46,080 nucleotides of DNA from a virus. The notes beneath the pieces were generated by a model. The model was not told where the DNA came from. It saw only the letters and a program-made list of their open reading frames with translations, and ran no database searches. Each line of letters opens with the position of its first letter. Position 1 is the first letter of the stretch. Where the stretch lies: the IMG/VR virus record IMGVR_UViG_3300031772_000059, positions 1 through 46,080 of that record; one strand, given 5' to 3'. Below are positions 39,252-46,080 of the stretch, piece after piece. Made by a program: the position numbers and the translations under genes.

Positions 39252-41797
39252 TCAAAGATCTCCAAGTATTGCTTGTTTATGCTATCGCCATTATATCTAA
39301 CAATTTCTATATCTGGGTCTCTTTCAAGTAGATCACCATCATCTACTGCTACTATCCTGTAGATTCGTTTCTCCCCTCCATATCTTTGTACGCTAATACT
39401 AGCAAATTTATCGCCCTTTGCTATATCAGAAGTGGTTGCAAGTGGAATATAGCTCGAAACAAAATCATCATGATTCAACGGATTTGCGAGAGAAACTCTT
39501 AATATACCATGGGTACGAATTTCATCATCAAACTTTGATGATGTTCCAAACCATATTACTCCATCTTCACAGTATTGGTCGATTGGGTCGACCACTGGAT
39601 CAGCTGGTGGTGGAGGTCCAGCCGATGGATCATTAGTGATATCTGGTGGGCCACTAGATGGATCGTGCACGCCTGGATTATTGCCATTTTTATCCATATC
39701 TGGTGGATTATCATTTCTGCCACCCTGGCCAGGACCACAATGAACCACCTTTGAGTCAACTGGACCCTTCTTACTCTTAGTTGGGTCACATCCCCTTTCC
39801 TTGTCAAAATCTTCCGGCTTAAGAGGATTGCATTCCATCGGAGATGGCGATTTGGGAGATGGAGACCCACCACATGGAGGCGCTGACCCAGCGGGGTGCC
39901 TCGGCATCTGTATGGCCCTATGTGTACCGCACATCTTATCAGTATAGAAATCTTTAGTCCTTAGCACTGGGCCAGCTCTAACTTCAGCACCACGAATGTT
40001 GACCTGGCCACCAGCCAGCATATCAATGTTACCACCAGCTTTCATTTGGATATTACCAGCCGCAATGATTTCTACGTCCTTTTGTGCAAATATTTGTACA
40101 CTCTTTAAACCATTGCGTATGATGATATAATCAGTCGAATCGTTTATACAGATATATTTCTTTTTCTTTCTATCTCTCCAAATTGCAAAATCATTATCCT
40201 TGGATAGCCATATGCCTCTATCGTCGGCGTCCTTCATCTCAGTCCACGTACCACCGCACGATTCCTTTCCGCCACTATCGCGCATTTCTATGCCCTGACC
40301 CTTCGGGGTCTTAAGCCGAACATATTTGTTTCTCTCATCTAGGACTAAATGGAATGAATATTTTTCAACATTAAGACCCTTGAATGTCTTAAGAGCCCAT
40401 GGCACTCTTTTATATGGCCCGTCAAATTCCCTCGATATTGTCTGCGGCGGTTTGGTTGTTAGGCATGCATAGTCCCACTTCTGGTTAAGCTCTAAGCCAA
40501 TACCGTTTGCGGTGTACATCGCCCATCGTTGAAGTTCATCTTTTAAATTGAATTCACAACCAAAGTGATAGCCGTCTCTTCTACCACCGATAAAAATACC
40601 ATTCCCAAATGGTTTTTCCTTATTTTGTGGGTCTTTTGGGTCTGACCCAGCATCATCTGCGGCAAACACTAATTGCCACGGTGTGCACCAATACCATCCT
40701 CTAGCATCCCCCTGGCCATCGCCCCATTGTTCATCATTAAACGGTTTAGTGCCAACATCGGATTTATTTAATCTCTTAATGAAATTATTCTTCTCAAGAT
40801 CGGCGCCCTTGGACCACGATCGCATATATGTGCCGTCCTTAGTCGCCATCCTAATCCATAACTGATTTTTCTCATCTTTACCATCAACATCAGTCAAGTC
40901 TTTTACGCCATCAAATTCTCCTGGTCTCGATTTCTTATATCCAACATCTCTCATCTCTAGCTTATGACCAAAGCGAGTTCTCCATTCTATTCTGCGCTCG
41001 TCATATCCCTTTGGCTCTCCTTCCGACAGCATCTTCTGGAAATATTTCCACCTGCTAATTTCAAAATCTTCATCTTTATCAAAATCGCCGTCGAATTCAT
41101 TCTTCCATTTATATCCAACATCAGACATCGTCATGAAATTCCCATATTTTGATATGTGCGCCATCAATTTGAAATCTGGCTTGTTCTCTTCTGGTGGCTT
41201 CACCGAGGCTTTATATTCACCTTGTGAGACTGGGTCTGTTCCAACTGGTGCTGGTTTCTCGGCGTGTTCCTTCGGGAAGAATCCAACGGCACCCATGAAG
41301 AATAAGTTACCATATCTGTCCTTAAGACCGGTGTTCATCGGCCTTTCGTCTTTTGGAAGATAATCCTCATCATAGTCATTTGGTGAACCGGCTGGTTCTC
41401 CCCTTTCATTTACAGCCAATTGTGTCTTACCATAAATTGACTCTAGTGTATATAGTTTCCTTCTGGTGGGGTTTGCGGCTCCGGTCCACATTATGCCATA
41501 AGGATGACCTTTTTCAAAATTCACCCATACCCAATCGCCCTTACAAATACATGGCCAGAAACCAGCTCTCTTACCACCAGCTGGAGGGGCTGGAATTGCC
41601 CATGGACATTCCTCGGGCTTTAGATCCTCATTGTGTAATTCTGGAACTTGAACTCTTACCCTATGCATTCTCAGAGGATCATTAGTCTCAACTACTTTGG
41701 CTCTATACCAACCCTTGAATTTTTCTGGTAGTTCTTTGACACGATCGCCAAAGAAGTCATTCCATATTTTATCGACTTTGGTAACGCCGCCGCTCAT
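39248..41797 (-). CDS. 5: Baseplate hub/spike protein, gp5/VgrG-like
   Basis: About 849 aa from the ATG at 41797 (GGAGAG four bases upstream; a GTG start at 41809 is possible). Residues 20-115 form the gp5-type OB fold (GWYRAKVVETNDPLRMHRVR, GDWVWVNFEKGHPYGIMW). Residues about 210-290 contain repeated GxxxxMxDVGYK modules (MTMSDVGYKW, LEMRDVGYKK, and later IEMRDSGGK). Residues about 560-600 hold short beta-helix repeats (AAGNIQMKAGGNIDMLAGGQ), the needle. A Pro/Gly/Cys-rich linker and a small beta domain follow. No T4-type lysozyme domain is evident. It would form the trimeric puncturing spike. Confidence 0.88.
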   Translation of the reverse strand: MSGGVTKVDKIWNDFFGDRVKELPEKFKGWYRAKVVETNDPLRMHRVRVQVPELHNEDLKPEECPWAIPAPPAGGKRAGFWPCICKGDWVWVNFEKGHPYGIMWTGAANPTRRKLYTLESIYGKTQLAVNERGEPAGSPNDYDEDYLPKDERPMNTGLKDRYGNLFFMGAVGFFPKEHAEKPAPVGTDPVSQGEYKASVKPPEENKPDFKLMAHISKYGNFMTMSDVGYKWKNEFDGDFDKDEDFEISRWKYFQKMLSEGEPKGYDERRIEWRTRFGHKLEMRDVGYKKSRPGEFDGVKDLTDVDGKDEKNQLWIRMATKDGTYMRSWSKGADLEKNNFIKRLNKSDVGTKPFNDEQWGDGQGDARGWYWCTPWQLVFAADDAGSDPKDPQNKEKPFGNGIFIGGRRDGYHFGCEFNLKDELQRWAMYTANGIGLELNQKWDYACLTTKPPQTISREFDGPYKRVPWALKTFKGLNVEKYSFHLVLDERNKYVRLKTPKGQGIEMRDSGGKESCGGTWTEMKDADDRGIWLSKDNDFAIWRDRKKKKYICINDSTDYIIIRNGLKSVQIFAQKDVEIIAAGNIQMKAGGNIDMLAGGQVNIRGAEVRAGPVLRTKDFYTDKMCGTHRAIQMPRHPAGSAPPCGGSPSPKSPSPMECNPLKPEDFDKERGCDPTKSKKGPVDSKVVHCGPGQGGRNDNPPDMDKNGNNPGVHDPSSGPPDITNDPSAGPPPPADPVVDPIDQYCEDGVIWFGTSSKFDDEIRTHGILRVSLANPLNHDDFVSSYIPLATTSDIAKGDKFASISVQRYGGEKRIYRIVAVDDGDLLERDPDIEIVRYNGDSINKQYLEIFE

Positions 41798-42129
41798 AAT
41801 TCTCTCCACACCGATGGTCTATTCGGCGCTTCAATAACGCTACCAGCTACTGGCCAGCCATCGAACGGATTTTCGACATTATTGAAAATCAACAGCACCC
41901 ATTTAAAAATCGTCGTACCATATATATCATTGGATATTAGATCTGGCCTGCCAGCTCTACTGCCGTTGATTTCTATTTTAATAATGTTATTGGTGCCAAG
42001 CTTATCTCTATCAAGGAAATCAAATCTCTTCATCATGGCTGGTGTAAGATGGCTATTATATTGTATAAGCTCGGTAAGCTTAAATCTCGATGTCGATTTA
42101 AATATTGTGCTATCTGTAAAGATGGCCAT
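41794..42129 (-). CDS. 53: Baseplate wedge protein, gp53-like
   Basis: A 111-aa protein from the ATG at 42129, with AAGGAG upstream. SRAGRPDLISNDIYGTTIFK followed by a hydrophobic WVLLIFNN stretch is the gp53/LysM-type wedge signature, and it ends with a PFDGWPVAGSVIEAP segment. gp53 holds neighbouring wedges together. The start overlaps the upstream stop (TAATG) and its own stop overlaps the gp5-like ATG, in the T4 gene order 53-5. Confidence 0.85.
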   Translation of the reverse strand: MAIFTDSTIFKSTSRFKLTELIQYNSHLTPAMMKRFDFLDRDKLGTNNIIKIEINGSRAGRPDLISNDIYGTTIFKWVLLIFNNVENPFDGWPVAGSVIEAPNRPSVWREL

Positions 42130-42746
42130 TAATACCACTCCTTAAGTGGCTTTTGCACAGCCGATTCAATATCTTGCTTTGCTTTCTCATTTCTATCAAA
42201 GATTCTCGTGTACATCATAAGATTCATAGTAACAGTAGCCTTCTGGTGGTATGCTTTACTGCCATCAAGTATAATCTCATCACTATATGAAACGCTTGCA
42301 TCCAGCACGCGCCATGTACTAATTTGCCCTTGCGCGAATGGAGCAACTTCATACATCCTAACTTGCAACAATGGAGACATGGCCTTTTGCTGTCCGGCTA
42401 CAATATCACGATAAAAATAACTCATGACCGTATGGACGGCGCTAGATACGCCAGCGACATTCCACGCTCCTCCTGTAACGACATATGTTAACTCCACAGT
42501 CATATTTGTTCCCTTAGATCCCTTCCAGACAGCAACTGGCTCATATGCATCTGAATCTTGCTCTTCATAATTTCCAGCTTTAGAAGTTGTTTTAACCCTT
42601 GGAGGAAACTGCAACGGAATTTTTTTACCGAGTACCTGGGTTGAAGGATCGCTACCACCAGGAAATCCATCAATGGGATCTGGTGGCATCATTGTTAAAG
42701 ACACTGCGTTTAATATATCAGTGTCAGCTTTAATTTTACTAAACAT
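42129..42746 (-). CDS. Tail-tube initiator/baseplate protein, tube-fold-like
   Basis: A 205-aa protein right after the tape measure. IPLQFPPRVKTTSKAGNYEE and the later VAVWKGSKGTNMTVELTYVV resemble the tube-associated proteins of contractile systems, where a short N-terminal strand precedes a beta barrel. In T4 the genes after the tape measure encode the tube caps gp48 and gp54, so an equivalent role is plausible. The assignment is by fold-like pattern and order, not clear sequence identity. Confidence 0.65.
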   Translation of the reverse strand: MFSKIKADTDILNAVSLTMMPPDPIDGFPGGSDPSTQVLGKKIPLQFPPRVKTTSKAGNYEEQDSDAYEPVAVWKGSKGTNMTVELTYVVTGGAWNVAGVSSAVHTVMSYFYRDIVAGQQKAMSPLLQVRMYEVAPFAQGQISTWRVLDASVSYSDEIILDGSKAYHQKATVTMNLMMYTRIFDRNEKAKQDIESAVQKPLKEWY

Positions 42747-42753
42747 AGGTCAC

Positions 42754-45700
42754 CTACCAAGCCGAAACGGCTGGCCCAAGTTCTGATGGTCTTTCAGATA
42801 TCTTCGGCAAATGCTCCTCGAGTATGGCGACGATCTTCTTAGCCTCATCGCTATTCTTCAATATTGATATTATTTCTGCTAATGGCGCTGATAATTTAGC
42901 GAACTTCTCAACAAGTTCTTTTAATTCTCTCTCTCCCTTAGATTCTCGCCCCATCTCTTGGTCAATGGTCGTGCTAACTGGACTAGCTCGTTCTGGTGGA
43001 ACACCAGTAATGGCATATTTAATTTGCTCAAGTGGTGTCATCACTTCCGATATGTCAGTCGGCTTTTTAGCGCCACCACCAACCATTTTATTAATGTCAG
43101 CTATTGGATCTAATAACCTATCAAAGAACCCTCCAATTATTGGGAACTGTGACATGGCCGATTTGCCAATCTTCATAAATTGCGGAGCAACCATCGCTAC
43201 GTATGGTAACGCAGCCCGGACAAGTTTATCAATTCCTAATAGCCCAGATCCGCTTAATTTACCTTTAGCCCACGTAGCGGCTCTACCAATTAGTGGTATC
43301 TTCTCTGCTACTCCAAGGACGCCCGACACTGCAGCCTTGGCCCCCTGAGCGATATACTTAAATGGATGAGCTGCAACATCAGCAATTTTGACCAAAATGT
43401 TAAAAAAGTCCTTGACTACACCAATTAAAACCTTAAATGGCGATATAATAGCAGACCCAATTGAACTCAAAAGCCCAATGAAACCTTTAACTCCATATGA
43501 TATAAGTTTAAATATTGCAAGCAATGGGAGCAGAGCAACTTTGATTGTTATTTTAACAATATCATAAAAGAACTTGAAACCTTGTATTAATTTCCCTATC
43601 GGAGTCATACAGAAAAATATGGCTTTGGTGACTTTCCAAATATAGTCCCCAATAGACCCGAATACTCCACCAACTACTTTTAACGAAGGAGACTTAAACA
43701 CTGAGATGAGCGCCTTCATCGCGCCGATCAGCAATTTTACCGGTAGCATTATTATCCAGATAGCAGCCTTAAGAGGAAGCAATGCTACCTTCACTAACCA
43801 CGTTGTGGCCGAAGTTATTGATGTTAGTACGCTGCCCCATGATTTACCAGCACTAGCACTACCAAATATAGCTTTCTTTAGCTCGCCCCATGCTTTAGAC
43901 AATTCATCTAGAACATCTTTAAGTGGCTTAATAGTTGCTTTCCATGCATCACCAAATCCCTTTTTTATGGCCCCAGCCACATCTTTAATTGCACCCCATA
44001 TTCTACCAAATATCTCATATATTAGCTTACCCGCCCATATAATTGGCATTAACACAATTCCAGCCACAAATTTTAACGCTTTAAATGCCACACCAAGCAA
44101 AACCACGGTTGCCACAATGGTTATAAGCGGTAGCATAATTGGAGCCAGCGAAGTGATAAACATCAAACCAAGGGCCATCACTATATCAAGCACCACAGCT
44201 GTTGCAGCATATATCATCATTTCGACTGCGCCCAACTTCTCGAGTATATTCATGAAGAAACTAGTTGCCTTAATTATTGGATTTAAGACCATAAATATCG
44301 TCGAGAATACCTTCGATAGTGGTTTTAAAGCCTTGACCATTATTGCCATTATTGGCTCAAGCATGCGGATAAATTCTTGCTTGATCGTGGTCAGAGATTG
44401 TTTAAATGAATCATTTATCTTCTTCGATTTCTCCATCTCAGCATATTGCTGCTTGAGTTTCTTATTTAGACCCTCCACCCCACCCTCTGCTTTTGCCATC
44501 TTATGCATCATGTCAATTTCAGCTTCGCTAACGCCATAAATCTTAGCGATTATAGACTTCTGAGCAGCATTCATCTTATCCCAGTTAGCAGTTCTCTTAA
44601 CAAGTTCAGTACCAACATAAGCCATTCTATCCTGCAAATTAGTGAATTGCTTACCAAGCGCACCAGTCAATATTGACGTTTTACTCCAGACGTCGGTTAC
44701 AGCCTCCATAATTCTCTTTGCGTTTTCGGCTGATCCTCCGAACTTCTTAAATTGCTCGGTCAATACCATCATTGACGATGCGTATTGTTCAACAGCTTCG
44801 TCTCCAAATAGAGCTACAAGTTTAGACGCCTTCGAGGTCATATCGCTAAGAATCTCACCGGCCTCTGCTGAACTTAAGCCCAATCTTTCCATTCCTGATA
44901 CAATGACATTTAACGATTTGGTCACACTAGTAGTGTTCTTTGTTAAACCAACCACAGTTCTGGTGAAATCTGCAGTTGTCTTTTCGCTGATTCCCGTGGC
45001 TACGCTAAACTTAGCGACTGTTTGACTAATTTCCCTATATTGTCTGCCAGTGGCTACTGTACTCATGCCAGACTCAATTACCGCCTTGGTAAACTTAATT
45101 GCTTCTTCACCTGTCAACCCGAGGCTTGACCTTAAATCCTGCGATGCGTCAACAGCATCGTGTATTGAGCCTACCGCTCGATATGTGGTGGTCCTAAACG
45201 CATCTTCAACTTCCATGAATTCTTCATAAGCATGTTTAAGTAGTACCATCGAAGCACTTACAAAGTTTCCTGTTTTGGCGGCATCGATGAACGCCTGGGT
45301 TACTTGAGCTTCCTTTGGCAACAGTGCTTCCAACGGCGTAAGCAACAATGTCCATGCTGCTTCGGATAATTTAATGGCTGCATACGCAACTCCCAATGGC
45401 CCTGCAACGGCTCCAGCTGCCGCACCAGCGGTACCCATGGCCGCACCAGCTCCCCCGGTGGCTGCACCCATTTTGGCCATTGCGCCGCCAGCCTTACCTG
45501 CTGTAGTACCAAGGCCACTCATAGATTTGGACGCGATACCACTCGCATTGGCCACAGTCTTGCTGCTACTAGATGCTGAAGATCCAATATCGTTGAAAGA
45601 TTTAATAGTTGCATGACTTGCCTTACGGTATGTCGTACCAGATTTCCCAAACGATTGGGACATTTTAACCGCTGATTCACCAGTTTTCCCACCCTCTTTA

Positions 45701-46080
45701 ATTATAGTCTTGTTATTTTTTGTTAACTCAGATCCAATATCGCCAATGGATTCATTAGTAGTTTGACTCGCTTTTGATATTCCATTGCCGTTTTTCGCAA
45801 ATAGCTGCGACAATTTGGACATAGATTGTGGCATCTGCGTGCCAGTTGCCTTCAAGAACCCACGCGATGCACCGAGAAATCCTGAAAATGCTTGGCTCAT
45901 CTTCGAGCCAAAGAGGCTTTTAGTTAGACCTTCTGCACCTTCAGTAAAATTTTCCCATTCAGTGTTCTCTATAGTTTCCCTAGTGCTATCGAGTTTATCA
46001 TTAAAATCTTCGAGCTTCTCCCTAGCCTCCTGAGCTTGATCGCTATACTCACCAAAAGCATTCTCCATCTCAATGACTTG
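42754..46080 (-). CDS. Tail tape measure protein, partial at the window edge
   Basis: The frame is open to the last base of the window; the ATG at 46068 is internal or at least not supported by a ribosome site, so the N-terminus lies outside. At least 1104 aa are seen. The N-terminal part is Ser/Thr/Gly-rich coiled helix (ANASGIASKSMSGLGTTAGK). The TMP core around residues 295-560 has repeats such as LGLTGEEAIKFTKAVIESGM. About residues 570-970 hold many hydrophobic segments (PIMLPLITIVATVVLLGVAF), as expected for a protein that leaves the tail and enters the membrane at infection. It sets tail length. It ends at TAG, eight bases before the next gene. Confidence 0.9.
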   Translation of the reverse strand, partial: QVIEMENAFGEYSDQAQEAREKLEDFNDKLDSTRETIENTEWENFTEGAEGLTKSLFGSKMSQAFSGFLGASRGFLKATGTQMPQSMSKLSQLFAKNGNGISKASQTTNESIGDIGSELTKNNKTIIKEGGKTGESAVKMSQSFGKSGTTYRKASHATIKSFNDIGSSASSSSKTVANASGIASKSMSGLGTTAGKAGGAMAKMGAATGGAGAAMGTAGAAAGAVAGPLGVAYAAIKLSEAAWTLLLTPLEALLPKEAQVTQAFIDAAKTGNFVSASMVLLKHAYEEFMEVEDAFRTTTYRAVGSIHDAVDASQDLRSSLGLTGEEAIKFTKAVIESGMSTVATGRQYREISQTVAKFSVATGISEKTTADFTRTVVGLTKNTTSVTKSLNVIVSGMERLGLSSAEAGEILSDMTSKASKLVALFGDEAVEQYASSMMVLTEQFKKFGGSAENAKRIMEAVTDVWSKTSILTGALGKQFTNLQDRMAYVGTELVKRTANWDKMNAAQKSIIAKIYGVSEAEIDMMHKMAKAEGGVEGLNKKLKQQYAEMEKSKKINDSFKQSLTTIKQEFIRMLEPIMAIMVKALKPLSKVFSTIFMVLNPIIKATSFFMNILEKLGAVEMMIYAATAVVLDIVMALGLMFITSLAPIMLPLITIVATVVLLGVAFKALKFVAGIVLMPIIWAGKLIYEIFGRIWGAIKDVAGAIKKGFGDAWKATIKPLKDVLDELSKAWGELKKAIFGSASAGKSWGSVLTSITSATTWLVKVALLPLKAAIWIIMLPVKLLIGAMKALISVFKSPSLKVVGGVFGSIGDYIWKVTKAIFFCMTPIGKLIQGFKFFYDIVKITIKVALLPLLAIFKLISYGVKGFIGLLSSIGSAIISPFKVLIGVVKDFFNILVKIADVAAHPFKYIAQGAKAAVSGVLGVAEKIPLIGRAATWAKGKLSGSGLLGIDKLVRAALPYVAMVAPQFMKIGKSAMSQFPIIGGFFDRLLDPIADINKMVGGGAKKPTDISEVMTPLEQIKYAITGVPPERASPVSTTIDQEMGRESKGERELKELVEKFAKLSAPLAEIISILKNSDEAKKIVAILEEHLPKISERPSELGPAVSAW

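Noticed and set aside
39248-41797. A lysozyme domain within the gp5-like protein.
   Set aside because: No T4-type lysozyme catalytic pattern is seen between the OB fold and the needle; the region is filled by repeated DVGYK modules.
43706-45025. Long plus-strand frames opposite the tape measure gene.
   Set aside because: Shadows of a repetitive hydrophobic protein; no start signals and no protein-like motif.
1-46080. Reassignment of TAG to an amino acid (code 15), suggested by the amber in the PTH2-like frame.
   Set aside because: TAG is the natural stop of many genes here (scaffold, protease, 1156-aa protein, tape measure, small zinc-ribbon genes) and readthrough of these would overrun the next genes. 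The large genes have no internal TAG.

Overview
The window is part of the genome of a tailed, contractile-tail bacteriophage with a T4-like virion module. Recognisable T4-type homologues are the gp16/gp17 terminase pair, gp20 portal, gp21 prohead protease, gp22-like scaffold, gp23 major capsid protein, gp5, gp6, gp25 and gp53 baseplate proteins, a gp55-like late sigma factor and a UvsW-like helicase. No integrase or repressor is visible. A lipoprotein gene implies a Gram-negative host, but the host cannot be named from this sequence. Genes are tightly packed, mostly on the minus strand, with many ATGA or TAATG overlaps. TAA, TGA and TAG are all used as ordinary stops.

Layout. (1) 1-6.7 kb is an accessory block of small genes: many Cys-rich mini-proteins, four small proteins sharing a C-terminal motif, a PTH2-like peptidyl-tRNA hydrolase frame interrupted by an amber codon, and an archaeal/cyanobacterial-type thymidylate synthase. 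(2) 6.7-11 kb holds a plus-strand GroES-like co-chaperonin, a 787-aa lipoprotein with a PD-(D/E)xK-like C-terminus behind a near-consensus sigma70 promoter, and a zinc-finger HNH endonuclease. (3) 11.1-28.6 kb is the head and packaging operon. In transcription order it runs late sigma factor, unknown, small terminase, large terminase, a Vsr-like/Mom-like fusion, portal, a 1156-aa low-complexity protein, protease, a 576-aa acidic protein, a 277-aa zinc-finger protein, two plus-strand intruders, scaffold and capsid protein, ending at a strong intrinsic terminator. (4) 28.7-36.2 kb contains the helicase, two small membrane proteins (possible lysis genes), a B12-dependent ribonucleotide reductase and several small genes. 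(5) 36.2-46.1 kb is the tail module: tape measure (cut by the window edge), a tube/baseplate protein, then gp53-, gp5-, gp25- and gp6-like proteins.

How it fits together. Thymidylate synthase and the ribonucleotide reductase supply DNA precursors. The sigma factor probably drives the late genes; a recurring GTATTTAAA box in intergenic regions, three times just behind a hairpin, is a candidate for the promoter it reads. Portal, scaffold, protease and capsid protein build the prohead, the GroES-like protein probably helps fold the capsid protein, and the terminase fills the head. The points most worth checking are the exported nuclease-like lipoprotein, the endonuclease/Mom fusion lodged between terminase and portal, the shared C-terminal motif family, and the promoter-box/hairpin modules.
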